DNA of 64,000 nt from Betaproteobacteria bacterium (GTDB lineage: Bacteria; Pseudomonadota; Gammaproteobacteria; Burkholderiales; Burkholderiaceae_C). The notes under the pieces were generated by a model. It had not been told where the DNA came from and did not search any database. It saw only the letters and a program-made list of their open reading frames with translations. The stretch is from positions 1-64,000 of the forward strand of contig JANYKR010000028.1 of NCBI GenBank assembly GCA_025358155.1. The letters are read 5' to 3'. The position numbers were made by a program, and so were the translations under genes. Below, piece by piece: positions 1 through 9,085 of this stretch. Numbering within the stretch: position 1 is the first letter of the stretch; each line of letters starts with the position of its first letter.

Positions 1-21
1 GGGCTGTCCTGAGGACAGCCT

Positions 22-282
22 GTGCCTGGCGAAGGGCCGGGCGTCCCCGCCCGGCGCGCCCTGCAAGGGGCGGCGATCTGCGAGGCGATGCAGCGGCCCA
101 ACATGCGCTTCGTGCCGATCAAGAGCGAGGACCAGCAAGCCCGGCTGATGGTGCACCGTGCCAGGCAAGGGTTCGTTGCCGAGCGCACGGCGTGCATCAA
201 CCGCATTCGCGGCCTGCTCAGCGAGTTCGGGATCGTGCTGCCGCTCAAGGCCGAGGTGGTGCGGCGCGAGGCGCGCAACTGA
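22..282 (+). pseudogene. IS110-family transposase, N-terminal fragment
   Basis: This reading frame of 86 codons opens with GTG and matches the N-terminal (DEDD) region of IS110-type transposases from about residue 18 on. The segments AAICEAMQRPNMRFVPIKSE and RLMVHRARQGFVAERT are characteristic, followed by INRIRGLLSEFGIVLPL. The family is normally over 300 residues, and here the frame stops at 282 with no downstream transposase sequence. The first residues do not fit the family, which suggests a frameshift or junction near 22-75. The element may extend left of the window. It is read as a dead insertion-sequence remnant, and no terminal repeats were found. Confidence 0.75.
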
Positions 283-430
283 CCTTCGGGGGAGTCCTTG
301 CAGAGCCGTTAGCGGCAACGTTGATCTGTTTTGCAGTGGGCTCCGAATATTTCGTCCGTGTTTGCATGGCGTCGTCAAAGGGCGTGGCCAGGGCTGCAAA
401 AAGCCATTCCAACCGCCCCGCGCAAGTCGC

Positions 431-465
431 CAGCCGCCAGCCGCCAGCCGCCAGCCGCCAGCCGC
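431..465. repeat. 5 x 7-bp tandem repeat (CAGCCGC)
   Basis: Five perfect head-to-tail copies of CAGCCGC lie between the IS110 remnant and the 3' end of the decarboxylase gene. No coding role is evident. Seven is not a multiple of three, so copy-number change here would shift any frame passing through it. Confidence 0.9.
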
Positions 466-495
466 CGGTTGCCGGTCGCCGCGTCAACTCCGCAG

Positions 496-1872
496 TCACA
501 TAGGACACGAGTCGGGCGCCGCCCCGCAAGCCGCCGCCACCCGCAACATCGCTGCCAGGCTGAGCTCGACATCGGCGTCGGTGGTGGCCCAGGAGCTGAC
601 CGAGATGCGCATCGCCGTCCGGCCCTGCCATTCGGTCACGCCGGCCCAGCAGGTGCCCTCGGTCTGCAGCGCCTCGATCACCCGGCGGGTGGTGGTGGCG
701 TCACCAAAACTGACCAGCACCTGATTCAGCACCACCTCGTTGAGCACCGGGTAGCCGGCGTCCGCCAGGCCCCGGGCAAAGCGCCGGGCATGGCGGCAGC
801 AGCGCTCGATCAGCTCGGCCACACCGCTGCGGCCCAGCGCGCTCAGCGCAGCCCAGACATCCACACCCCGGGCCCGGCGTGACAGCTCGGGCGTGGTGTC
901 GGACGGCGCGCGCTGAGCGCCGCTTGGCGGCAGGTAGGCGGCGGTGACGGCCATCGCGGCGCGCAGCGCGTCGCCGTCGCGCACAAAGGCCAGGCCGCTG
1001 TCGTAGGGCACGTTGAGCCATTTGTGGGCGTCGGTGGCCCAGGAGTCGGCCAACTCGATCCCGGCGCCCCAGTGCGCCAAGGACGGTACGGCCCGGGCCC
1101 AGAGCCCGAACGCTCCGTCGACATGGACCCAGGCGCCAGCCCGGTGGGCCCGCTCGCACAGCTCGGTGCAAGGGTCAAACGCCCCGGTGTTGACGTTGCC
1201 GGCCTGCAGGCAAACCAGGGTGGGGCCCGAGAGCGCAGGCAGCCGGTCGGCGCGCATTCGGCCCTGGCCATCGGTCTCGACCCGGATCACCCGGTTGCGG
1301 CCCAGGCCCAGCACACCCAGCGCCTTGAACAAGGTGGGGTGGGCCTCGGCACCCAGCACCACGGTGATCGGCGGCGCACCGAACAGGCCATCGGCTTCGA
1401 CATCCCAGCCGGCGCGGGCCAGCACCGCATGGCGGGCGGCTGCCAGGCCGCACAGATTGGCCTGGGTGGCGCCGGTGACAAAAGCGCCGGCGGCGCCCCG
1501 GGGCAGGTCGAGGAGGTCGAGCAGCCAGCCCAGGGCGACATCCTCCAGCACCGCCACGCCGGGCGAGGCGGCGTAGGTCGCGGCGTTCTGGTCCCAGGCG
1601 GTGCTGAGCCAGTTGGCAGCCAATGCGACCGGCAGCGCACCGCCGATCACAAAGCCGAAAAACCGCCCGCCGGCCATCGAGGTGGTGGCGGGTGAGCCGA
1701 GTCGGTCGAGCCGCTGCAGCACCGCGTGCGGCGGCTGCGGCAGCTCGGGCAGGGGCTCGCGCAGCGATTGCAGGGCCAGCACCGCCTCGGGCTCAGGCGC
1801 CACAGCACGGTCAGGCAAGCCGGCCAGATAGTTGGAGGCACGGCGGGCGGCATCTGCGAGCAAGGGGTCCAT
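496..1872 (-). CDS. Pyridoxal-dependent group II decarboxylase family protein
   Basis: The 458-residue product is a PLP-dependent decarboxylase of the aromatic-L-amino-acid/glutamate decarboxylase group (fold type I). The Schiff-base lysine is K284 in TDAHKWLN, D252 in HVDGAFG should hold the pyridine nitrogen, and H178 in EAHPT should stack on the cofactor ring. Length matches the family. The substrate cannot be read from sequence; aromatic amino acids are one possibility, and an aldolase-like or aminotransferase-like use also occurs in this group. It is a lone gene on the minus strand, divergent from the pilus cluster. The start at 1872 is the only ATG in front of the conserved region. Confidence 0.85.
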   Translation of the reverse strand: MDPLLADAARRASNYLAGLPDRAVAPEPEAVLALQSLREPLPELPQPPHAVLQRLDRLGSPATTSMAGGRFFGFVIGGALPVALAANWLSTAWDQNAATYAASPGVAVLEDVALGWLLDLLDLPRGAAGAFVTGATQANLCGLAAARHAVLARAGWDVEADGLFGAPPITVVLGAEAHPTLFKALGVLGLGRNRVIRVETDGQGRMRADRLPALSGPTLVCLQAGNVNTGAFDPCTELCERAHRAGAWVHVDGAFGLWARAVPSLAHWGAGIELADSWATDAHKWLNVPYDSGLAFVRDGDALRAAMAVTAAYLPPSGAQRAPSDTTPELSRRARGVDVWAALSALGRSGVAELIERCCRHARRFARGLADAGYPVLNEVVLNQVLVSFGDATTTRRVIEALQTEGTCWAGVTEWQGRTAMRISVSSWATTDADVELSLAAMLRVAAACGAAPDSCPM

Positions 1873-2227
1873 GCGGGGCTCCGGTGGTGATGGCTCAGTG
1901 GTGATGGCTCAGTGGCGGTGGCTCAGTGGCGATGGGCCGGTGACGGCGGTGATGATGGCGGGTGGCGCGGCGCTGGCGCACGTTTGAGCGGCTGACCCAC
2001 CCGCCACCGCTGGCGACTGCAACATCATGCGCGGGCCGGCAGCCGCCCGACACAGTGTTGACCCGACCCGGCGACCGCACGCCCTGGCCTGTCGAACCGA
2101 CGTTCCCGGCCGAGGGGCTGTGGACAGACCGTCGGCAACCTACCAAGCCCGAATCACCCCGCTTTTCCAGCTTTCCCCACACCGGCCGCCATGAAACCAT
2201 GGCCGCATTCACCACTGGGGAATCTGG
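1873..2227. other. 355-bp divergent intergenic region
   Basis: This stretch separates the decarboxylase from the first pilus gene and should hold both promoters. It contains the 14-bp tandem repeat described separately. I see no convincing sigma-70 pair and no RNA gene. A TTGACC at 2058 lacks a -10 partner at a usable distance. Confidence 0.6.
1887..1935. repeat. 14-bp tandem repeat, 3.5 copies
   Basis: The unit GTGATGGCTCAGTG is perfect at 1887-1900 and 1901-1914, and is varied to GCGGTGGCTCAGTG at 1915-1928, with a half unit after. It begins 14 bp upstream of the decarboxylase start codon, so it lies in that gene's 5' leader. Confidence 0.9.
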
Positions 2228-3160
2228 GTGTTCGGACTGTCTCGCGAGTCGTTGTTGCCAGGCTGGATCGCATGTGTGCCGCAAGGCGACCACATCAGCC
2301 TGGCCCTGGTCGAGCCTGGCGCCCAGGGCAAGCCCGCCATCCGCTGGACCACCGAGCAGGCCTGGACCCAGCCCACCCGCACGCTGCAGCAATTGCGCCG
2401 CAGCCGGGGCTTGCACCGGCACCGCCGGGTCACGCTGCTGCAGCGCGCCCAGTACCAGTGCGTGGCGATGGACGCACCCGCCGACGTGCCGCGCCCCGAC
2501 TGGGCCGCCGCCGTCCGCTGGCAGCTCCGCGACACAGTGGACTTTGCGGTAGACAGCGCGGCGATCGACGTGCTGGCCGTGCCCGAGGGCACCAGCTACC
2601 GGACCCAGGCCCAGTTGATCGCGGTGGCCGCCTCGGCTGAGCAGATGCGGCCGCTGGTCGAGCTGGCGATGGATGCCAGCACGCCCTGGCAGGCGATCGA
2701 CATTGCCGAAACCGCCCTGCGCAACCTCAGCGCCCTGGTCGAGCCCGTTGGCCGGGCCCAGGCCCTGCTGCATTGCCAGGCGCAGCATGCCACCCTGGTC
2801 GTCACCTTTGGCGGCGAGTTGTTGTCAACCCGGCAACTGGAGCTGACCCTGGCCTTGCCGGACGATGCCGACGACGCCGCCCGCGCCGCCGCCTACGACC
2901 ACGCCGGCCTGGAGTTGCAACGCACCCTGGACGGTATCGAGCGTGCGTTTGGCCAGGTCACGCTGGCACGCCTGCTGATCGCCCCGATGCCGGGCCAGCA
3001 AGCCCTGTGCGAGCACCTGGGCCCGCTGCTCTACGTGCCGGTGGCGCCGCTCGAGCTGGATGCGGTGCTGGACTTCAGCGCCGTGCCCGAGTTGCTGACC
3101 GACGCTGCGCTGCTCAACCGGCACCTGTGTGCCATCGGCGCTGCACTGCGTCCCGAGTGA
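2228..3160 (+). CDS. mshI: MSHA biogenesis protein MshI (PilM/ActA-like assembly protein)
   Basis: The 310-residue product has the layout of MshI, the actin-like PilM equivalent of the MSHA pilus that forms the inner-membrane assembly platform with PilN- and PilO-like partners. Identification rests mainly on position: it starts a run of overlapping or tightly spaced genes encoding PilN-, PilO-, PilP/MshK-, secretin-, ATPase- and platform-type proteins. A GTG start at 2228 is preceded by a GGGGA-type ribosome site. No membrane segment is obvious, as expected for a PilM-like protein. The downstream gene begins 8 bp after the stop. Confidence 0.75.
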   Translation: MFGLSRESLLPGWIACVPQGDHISLALVEPGAQGKPAIRWTTEQAWTQPTRTLQQLRRSRGLHRHRRVTLLQRAQYQCVAMDAPADVPRPDWAAAVRWQLRDTVDFAVDSAAIDVLAVPEGTSYRTQAQLIAVAASAEQMRPLVELAMDASTPWQAIDIAETALRNLSALVEPVGRAQALLHCQAQHATLVVTFGGELLSTRQLELTLALPDDADDAARAAAYDHAGLELQRTLDGIERAFGQVTLARLLIAPMPGQQALCEHLGPLLYVPVAPLELDAVLDFSAVPELLTDAALLNRHLCAIGAALRPE

Positions 3161-3168
3161 GCCGGCCG

Positions 3169-3822
3169 ATGACCCAACACCTCAACCTGCTCGACGCCCG
3201 ATTTGCGCCGCAGTCGCTGCGGTTCTCGGCACAGCAGGGCATGCTGGCGCTGATGCTGGTGCTGGCCGGTAGCTCCCTGGGTGCGCAGGCGCTCGGCTGG
3301 GCCAGCCGCAGCGCAGCGCTGGAGACCCGCGAGATCGAAGCCAGCATGCTGCCACTCAAGGCCCAGCGCCAGGCCTTGGCCGTGGCGGGGCCCGGCAGCG
3401 TCAGTGCCGAGCTGGCACAACTGCAAGCGCTCGATATCGGTCAGCGCCGCATCGGCGCCGCGTTGGCCGCAGGCATGGCCGGCGCCCGCGATGGCCATGC
3501 CGACTACCTGACGGCATTGGCCCGGCGGGCCTCGGCTGCGCTCTGGATCACTGGCTTTTCGGTGTCCGAAGACGGCAGCGCTATCGAGCTGGAGGGCCGC
3601 ATGACCGACGCCAACGTGCTCACCGACTACCTGCGCAGCCTCAACGCCGAGCCGCGCTTCAAGGGCCGGCCGTTTGCCCAGCTCAGCCTGAAGACGGTGG
3701 ACGGTGCCAACGGCAGCTACACCGAATTTGCCTTGAGATCAGCCGCCAGTTCGGCCGCCAACCCGGCCAACCCCGCCGCGACCAGCCAGACCCTCGCCGC
3801 CAACACCGGGGGCACACCGTGA
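3169..3822 (+). CDS. PilN-like MSHA assembly protein (second MshI-type gene)
   Basis: The 217-residue product has a short cytoplasmic N-terminus (MTQHLNLLDARF), one membrane segment at about residues 24-44 and a periplasmic part with an alpha-helical stretch and a small C-terminal alpha/beta domain. That is the PilN architecture. The N-terminal motif is the usual docking peptide for the PilM-like partner encoded just upstream. The C-terminal 25 residues are an Ala/Asn/Pro-rich tail. Its stop overlaps the GTG start of the next gene by 4 bp (GTGA), implying translational coupling. Some annotators call this mshI2. Confidence 0.75.
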   Translation: MTQHLNLLDARFAPQSLRFSAQQGMLALMLVLAGSSLGAQALGWASRSAALETREIEASMLPLKAQRQALAVAGPGSVSAELAQLQALDIGQRRIGAALAAGMAGARDGHADYLTALARRASAALWITGFSVSEDGSAIELEGRMTDANVLTDYLRSLNAEPRFKGRPFAQLSLKTVDGANGSYTEFALRSAASSAANPANPAATSQTLAANTGGTP

Positions 3823-4634
3823 CGCCCGTTGCCGCAACGCAGGCCAGCGCAGCCACCCAGCCTGCCCCAGAGGCCGGATCGAGCGGGTTGCACATCTCGG
3901 GCTGGCTGGCCAAAGCCGAAGCGCTGATGCGCTGGCGCAGCTTGCAGCGCCGGTTTGACCAACGCCCCCAGCGTGAACGCCTGTTGCTGATCGGTGCTGC
4001 CGCTGCGGTAGTGCTGATGGCGGCCGATTCACTCTGGCTGAGTCCGGCGCTGGTCCGCTTCAAGACCACACGCGGCCAGCAGATCCAGGCCCGCAGCGAC
4101 CTGGCCGGGCTGCAGACCGAGTTGCAGGCCTTGCAAAACCTGGGCAGCAGCCAGGCCCGCCAGCAGCAAAGCGAGTTGGCCACCTGGCGCCAGCGGGTGC
4201 GCGAGGGTGACGCCGCGTTGCGCCAGCACGAGGACACCCTGGTCGGCCCCGACCGCATGCTCGGCCTGCTCGAACAACTGCTGGCCCGCCAAGGCCAGGT
4301 GCGGGTGCGGGCCATGCGCTCACTGGGTCGCAGCGATCTGCTCAACCCGGCACCGGGCAGTGCGCCCGACCGGGCCGCAGCAGCCGGGGTGCGCCAACCG
4401 GGCGAGACGCCGCAAGCGGCTGACGGCAGCAGCCCCACGCTCTACCGACACGGCGTGGAGCTGGTGCTCGAAGGCGGTTTTGCCGACCTGCTGGCCTACT
4501 TGCGTACGGTCGAGGCCCTGCCCCAGCGGGTGCTGTGGGGCAGCGTGAGCCTGAAGGTTGAACAACACCCCAAGTCGGTGCTGACGCTGCGCGTCTACAC
4601 CATCAGCCGTGACCGGCATTGGCTGGAGATATGA
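3819..4634 (+). CDS. mshJ: MSHA biogenesis protein MshJ (PilO-like)
   Basis: The 271-residue protein has a cytoplasmic N-terminus, one membrane segment at about residues 54-73, a long heteropeptide coiled-coil region (about 85-150) rich in Gln, Leu and Arg, and a C-terminal alpha/beta domain ending in VYTISRDRHWLEI. This is the PilO/GspM type, which pairs with the PilN-like protein to form the inner-membrane alignment complex. It begins with GTG inside the stop of the previous gene and its own TGA overlaps the mshK start (ATGA). Confidence 0.75.
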   Translation: MTPVAATQASAATQPAPEAGSSGLHISGWLAKAEALMRWRSLQRRFDQRPQRERLLLIGAAAAVVLMAADSLWLSPALVRFKTTRGQQIQARSDLAGLQTELQALQNLGSSQARQQQSELATWRQRVREGDAALRQHEDTLVGPDRMLGLLEQLLARQGQVRVRAMRSLGRSDLLNPAPGSAPDRAAAAGVRQPGETPQAADGSSPTLYRHGVELVLEGGFADLLAYLRTVEALPQRVLWGSVSLKVEQHPKSVLTLRVYTISRDRHWLEI

Positions 4635-5254
4635 GCATGCAACACCGCCGCACACACCACCGGGCCGCCCTGCTGGCGCCGCTGCTGGCCGCTGCCGCCG
4701 CTGCACCCGTCGCCCAGGCTGGCCCGCTGGCCGACCCGACCCGTCCCCCTGCGGCCCTGGTGGCGGTGCAGCCGCACGGGCCCGGTGCCAGCAGCGCCGG
4801 CCCCAGCGCCACGCTTGCCCTGCGCGGCGCTGCCGCCACGGCGCCTGCCACTGCCCCGGCGCCCGCTGCGGCGTCGGTGCTGCAGTCGGTGCTTCAGTCG
4901 GTGCTTCAATCGGTGCAAGTGCCGGTGCGCGGTCCGGCCGTGGCGCTGGTGGACGGCCGGCTGGTCAAGGCTGGCGACATGGTGGGCAAGCGCACCGTTC
5001 TGAGCATCGACAGCCAGAGCCTGGTGCTGCGCGGCGACAGCGGCACTGAGCGCTTGTGGCTGCTGGCGGGCAACAGCAAACAGGCGCCCGGCAGCATCGT
5101 CACCACCCACAGCGCCAGCTTTGTGCCGGCGCCCCAGGCACCCGACACAGCGCCAGAGCCAGATGCCCGGGCCCGCGCTGAAAGCGGCAGCGCCGCGCCG
5201 CTGCAACCCGGCCCGGGCGCTGCGCTGTCACTGGCCGGAAGGACCCAACCATGA
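4631..5254 (+). CDS. mshK: MSHA biogenesis protein MshK-like (PilP/GspC-like)
   Basis: The 207-residue product carries a Sec signal peptide ending at AQA (about residue 30), followed by the hallmark DPTRPP. The middle is an Ala/Pro-rich linker and the folded part (about 98-145) has the short beta-domain pattern VDGRLVKAGDMVG typical of PilP/GspC/MshK homology regions that contact the secretin. A 12-bp nucleotide repeat writes VLQS three times in the linker. The start at 4631 overlaps the mshJ stop. The C-terminal Ala/Pro/Glu tail is low in complexity. The identification combines context, signal peptide and DPTRPP motif. Confidence 0.7.
   Translation: MSMQHRRTHHRAALLAPLLAAAAAAPVAQAGPLADPTRPPAALVAVQPHGPGASSAGPSATLALRGAAATAPATAPAPAAASVLQSVLQSVLQSVQVPVRGPAVALVDGRLVKAGDMVGKRTVLSIDSQSLVLRGDSGTERLWLLAGNSKQAPGSIVTTHSASFVPAPQAPDTAPEPDARARAESGSAAPLQPGPGAALSLAGRTQP
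4874..4918. repeat. 12-bp in-frame tandem repeat inside mshK
   Basis: The unit TCGGTGCTTCAG occurs 3.75 times with one or two substitutions and encodes repeating SVLQ. Because the unit is 12 bp, gain or loss of copies would keep the frame and change only linker length. Confidence 0.9.
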
Positions 5255-7263
5255 GCCGAAACCCAGGGGCCACCGGCCTGCACCGCCGTTGCAGGCTGAC
5301 CGTGTCAACGCTGGCGCTGATGACCGGGCTGGCGCCCGCAGCCGCCCGCGCAGGCAGCGACGATGCCGATCGCGCGCTGCTGACCAGCGCACAACTGCAA
5401 GACCTGGGCGCGCTGCTGCGGCCGCAACAGCGGCGCGGCAACCTGGCGCTGACCAGCGGCCCGGCACTGCAAATCGCGGCACTGGCGCCCGCGCTGAGCC
5501 GCAACACGCAGCCCACCACCCTGGCCGCGCCGATACGGCCGCTGGCCGAGGCGGTGGTGGCGCCGCTGGCCGTGGCAGTTGTGGCGCCGCCGGCCTTGGC
5601 TACCGCCAGCCCAGCACACGCACCCACACCCACACCCGCGCCCACACCCGCCCCCGCATCCACAAGAACCCCAACCACAGCGGCAGCCGAACAGCCACTG
5701 GCCGCTGCGAGCCCGCAACTGCTGGCCGCCACCGCCCCGCGCAACCCGACAACCCTTGCGGCACCCGAGCCGCGTTTTGACCTGGCGATCAACAACGCGC
5801 CGGCGGCCCAGGTCTACCTGCAACTGGCCAGCGGCACGCCTTACAACATGCTGGTCTCGCCCGAGGTCAGCGGCACGCTGTCGATCACCCTCAAGGACAC
5901 GACCTTGCCCGAGGCGATGGACACCCTGCGCGAGCTGTTCGGCTTTGAGTACCGCATCACCGGCAACCGGGTGTTTGTCTACCCCAACACGGTGCAGACC
6001 CGGCTCTACCGCGTCAATTACCTGCCCGGCCGACGCCAGGGCGCCAGCGACATCCGGGTCAGCTCCAGTTCGATGACGGCCACCGGCAACAGCGGCAGCA
6101 GCAACGGAGCCGCCAGCAACCCCGGCAACGGCAACAACAACAGCAGCAACGGCAACAACAGCGGCGGCATGGCCAGCCGGGCCGACGACAACGCCCGCGT
6201 ACGCACCTCCTCCGACGCCGATTTCTGGCGCGAGGTGCAGGCCTCGCTGTCGGCCCTGGTGGGCACGCTGGGCGGGCGCAACGTGGTGCTGAACCCGGCC
6301 GCAGGCGTGGTGGTGGTCAAGGCCACGCCGGCCGAATTGCGCCAGGTCGAGCAGTACCTCAAGGCGGTGCAGGTCTCGATCGAGCGCCAGGTCATGCTGG
6401 AGGCCAAGATCGTCGAGGTCAACCTCAGCAAGGACGCCCAGACCGGCATCAACTGGGCCGGCTTTGGCAAGCTGGGCAATGGCCTGCTGACCCTGGGCAG
6501 CGCCTCGCCTGGCGCCACGCTGGGCCCCACCGGCGCGCTGCGCGCCGACAACAACGTGATCACGCCGGGCGTTGATCTCAATGCCAGCTCGCTGGGCCGG
6601 GGCTTTTACGGCCTGGCCTTCCAGGCCGCCAACTTTGCCGCGCTGCTCAATTTCTTGCAGACCCAGGGCGACGTGCAAGTGCTGTCGAGCCCCAGGATCG
6701 CCACACTCAACAACCAGAAAGCGGTGCTCAAGGTCGGCAGTGACGAGCTCTACGTCACCGGCGTGTCGAGCAGCGTGACCAGCAGCGGCACCAGCTCGGT
6801 GACCACGCCAACGCTGACGCTGCAACCGTTTTTCTCCGGCATCTCGCTGGACGTGACGCCGCAGATCGACGACGCCGGCAACGTGATGCTGCACATCCAC
6901 CCGACCGTCAGCAACGTCACCGAGAAGAACAAGAACATCGACCTGGGCTCGCTGGGGCAATTCAAGCTGCCGTTGGCGGCCAGCGCGGTCAACGAGACCG
7001 ATTCGATCGTGCGGGTGCGCGACGGCCAGATCGTGGCCATCGGCGGCCTGATGAAGCAAGAGAGCCGCGACGAGCGCACCGGCCTGCCGGTGCTGAGTGA
7101 AGCGCCGGTGGTGGGCGGGCTGTTCCGCCAGACCAACACCATCACCAGCAAGCGCGAGCTGGTGATCATGCTCAAGCCCACCGTGATCCATGAGGACGGC
7201 ATCTGGCCCGATGCGCCGAGCTTTGGCGGCCCGACCGCCACGCCGCCCGCGCCAGCCCGCTGA
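5251..7263 (+). CDS. mshL: Pilus secretin MshL
   Basis: The 670-residue protein is the outer-membrane secretin of the pilus. It has a signal peptide (cleavage near AARA, residue 34), an unusually long Ala/Pro/Thr-rich stretch to about residue 170, a secretin N0/STN-type domain starting at FDLAINNAPAAQVY, an Asn/Gly/Ser-rich spacer at about 272-312, an N1-type domain, and the secretin core at about 385-645. The core shows DVTPQIDDAGNVMLHIHPTV and the signature VAIGGLMKQESRDERTGLP. The start overlaps the mshK stop by 4 bp. The protein is somewhat longer than most MshL proteins because of its low-complexity regions. Confidence 0.9.
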   Translation: MSRNPGATGLHRRCRLTVSTLALMTGLAPAAARAGSDDADRALLTSAQLQDLGALLRPQQRRGNLALTSGPALQIAALAPALSRNTQPTTLAAPIRPLAEAVVAPLAVAVVAPPALATASPAHAPTPTPAPTPAPASTRTPTTAAAEQPLAAASPQLLAATAPRNPTTLAAPEPRFDLAINNAPAAQVYLQLASGTPYNMLVSPEVSGTLSITLKDTTLPEAMDTLRELFGFEYRITGNRVFVYPNTVQTRLYRVNYLPGRRQGASDIRVSSSSMTATGNSGSSNGAASNPGNGNNNSSNGNNSGGMASRADDNARVRTSSDADFWREVQASLSALVGTLGGRNVVLNPAAGVVVVKATPAELRQVEQYLKAVQVSIERQVMLEAKIVEVNLSKDAQTGINWAGFGKLGNGLLTLGSASPGATLGPTGALRADNNVITPGVDLNASSLGRGFYGLAFQAANFAALLNFLQTQGDVQVLSSPRIATLNNQKAVLKVGSDELYVTGVSSSVTSSGTSSVTTPTLTLQPFFSGISLDVTPQIDDAGNVMLHIHPTVSNVTEKNKNIDLGSLGQFKLPLAASAVNETDSIVRVRDGQIVAIGGLMKQESRDERTGLPVLSEAPVVGGLFRQTNTITSKRELVIMLKPTVIHEDGIWPDAPSFGGPTATPPAPAR

Positions 7264-7301
7264 CCCGCGCTCGCTGACCCCAGCCCCTCGCAGCCCTGCC
7301 C

Positions 7302-9074
7302 ATGGCACGCCCCGAACGCATCCGACTTGGCGACCTGCTGATCCAGGAGTCGCTGCTCAGCACCGCCCAACTCGACGAGGCGCTGGCCGAGCAGAAAAAG
7401 AGCGGCCGCAAGCTCGGCCGCATCTTCATCGACCGCCAGTGGGTGACCGAGGTGCAGATCGCCAAGGCGGTGGCGCGCCAGTTGCGGGCGCCGTTCATCG
7501 ACCTGTCCACCCGCAACCTGCGGCGCGAGGTGGCCGCGCTGCTGCCAGAGACCCACGCCCGCCGCCTGCGGGCATTGCCGATCGAGGACAACGCAGGCCC
7601 CGGTGGACCGCTGCGGGTGGCGATGGCCGACCCCACCGACATCAGCGCCTACGACGAGCTGGCGCGGCTGACCCGGCGCGAGATCGACCTGGCGGTGGTG
7701 GCCGAGAGCCAGCTGCTGGCCGCACTCGACCGGGTCTACCGGGGCGGCGACGAGATTGCCGGCCTGGCGCGCGAGCTGACCAACGACATCACCACCGTCC
7801 AGGACGAGATCGGCGACCTGCTGGGCCTGGGCAATGTCACGACCGAAGACGCCCCAGTGGTGCGGCTGCTGTCGATGATGTTCGAGCAGGCGCTGCGCAC
7901 CCGGGCGTCGGACATCCACATCGAGCCGCAGGAGCGCAACCTGCGCATCCGCTTCCGTATCGACGGCGTGCTGCATGTGCAGACCGAGGCCGACGCCAAG
8001 ATCGCCGGCGCGGTGGCGCTGCGTCTCAAGTTGATGAGCGGCCTCGACATCAGTGAAAAACGCCTGCCGCAGGACGGGCGCTTTCACGTCAAGTTGAAGA
8101 CCAGCGCGGTGGACGTGCGCATCTCCACCCTGCCCACCCAGCACGGCGAGTCGGTGGTGATGCGGCTGCTCAACCAGAGCGCAGGCCTGCTGTCGCTCGA
8201 CAACCTGGGCCTGCCCGACGCGGTGGCGCAGGCGCTGGCCCGCACCCTCGCGCGGCCCAGCGGCATGGTGGTGGTCACCGGCCCCACCGGCAGTGGCAAG
8301 ACCACCACGCTGTATGCCGCACTCAACGCGCTCAACGACAGCGAGCGCAAGATCATCACGGTTGAAGACCCGATCGAGTACCGCCTGCCTGGCCTGAACC
8401 AGGTGCAGGTGATGGAAAAGATCGATCTGAGCTTTGCCCGGGTGCTGCGGGCCGCGCTGCGCCAAGACCCGGACGTGATCCTGATCGGCGAGATGCGCGA
8501 CCAGACCACCGCCGAGATCGGCCTGCGCGCTGCGCTCACCGGCCACCTGGTGCTGTCGACCCTGCACACCAACGATGCGCTGTCCACGCCACTGCGGCTG
8601 ATCGACATGGGCGTGCCGCGCTACATGGTGGCGCTGTCCTTGCATCTGGTGCTGGCGCAGCGCCTGGTGCGCACCCTGTGCAGCCAGTGCGCCGAGCCGC
8701 ACACACCCGATCCGCAAGAGCAGGAGTTCTTGCGCCTGGCGCTGGGCGGCGGCGGGTTTCAGCTGGACCGCGGTGACTTGGGTGCCGACGCCAACGCCGA
8801 ACCCGACGTGCCCGCCGCCCGCTGGCACAAACCGCGCGGCTGCAGCGAGTGCAACCAGACCGGCTACCGGGGCCGCTCGGGGGTCTACGAGTTCATCGAG
8901 ATGACCCAGGAGCTGGTCGAGGCGATGAACGACAACGACCCGGCCCGCTTCACTCAGGCCGGCCGGCGCCAGATGGCCGGCCACACGCTGCGCCGTGACG
9001 CACTGCGCCTGGCCGCCGCCGGCCGCACCAGCATCGAAGAAGCGATGCGGGTCGGCTCGCAGCTCGACGAGTAG
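7302..9074 (+). CDS. mshE: MSHA pilus extension ATPase MshE (GspE/PilB family)
   Basis: The 590-residue hexameric ATPase drives pilus assembly from the cytoplasm. The N-terminal 150 residues form the MshEN/T2SSE-N domain (IRLGDLLIQESLLSTAQL), a family in which c-di-GMP binding has been described for MshE. The ATPase core has Walker A GPTGSGKT at about 327-334, an Asp box, Walker B ILIGEMRD near 394-401 and a His box. A zinc-type tetracysteine module is present as CSQC (about 461) and CSEC (about 514). No PilT-type retraction ATPase lies in the window. It starts 38 bp after mshL. Confidence 0.92.
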   Translation: MARPERIRLGDLLIQESLLSTAQLDEALAEQKKSGRKLGRIFIDRQWVTEVQIAKAVARQLRAPFIDLSTRNLRREVAALLPETHARRLRALPIEDNAGPGGPLRVAMADPTDISAYDELARLTRREIDLAVVAESQLLAALDRVYRGGDEIAGLARELTNDITTVQDEIGDLLGLGNVTTEDAPVVRLLSMMFEQALRTRASDIHIEPQERNLRIRFRIDGVLHVQTEADAKIAGAVALRLKLMSGLDISEKRLPQDGRFHVKLKTSAVDVRISTLPTQHGESVVMRLLNQSAGLLSLDNLGLPDAVAQALARTLARPSGMVVVTGPTGSGKTTTLYAALNALNDSERKIITVEDPIEYRLPGLNQVQVMEKIDLSFARVLRAALRQDPDVILIGEMRDQTTAEIGLRAALTGHLVLSTLHTNDALSTPLRLIDMGVPRYMVALSLHLVLAQRLVRTLCSQCAEPHTPDPQEQEFLRLALGGGGFQLDRGDLGADANAEPDVPAARWHKPRGCSECNQTGYRGRSGVYEFIEMTQELVEAMNDNDPARFTQAGRRQMAGHTLRRDALRLAAAGRTSIEEAMRVGSQLDE

Positions 9075-9085
9075 GCCGCGCCACG

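Noticed and set aside
2..20. Perfect 9-1-9 palindrome GGCTGTCCT / AGGACAGCC as an IS end or terminator
   Set aside because: It is at the window edge without a T-run, a second copy or a matching element end, so no role can be assigned.
431..465. CRISPR array
   Set aside because: The 7-bp units are contiguous with no spacers and no cas genes lie in the window.
5305..7308. Long minus-strand open frame (667 codons) across mshL
   Set aside because: It is antisense to a clear secretin gene, has Arg/His/Gln-rich translation without family features, and is expected in high-GC DNA.
6750..8984. 744-codon minus-strand frame across mshL and mshE
   Set aside because: Antisense shadow of two well-supported genes; no recognisable domain or ribosome site.
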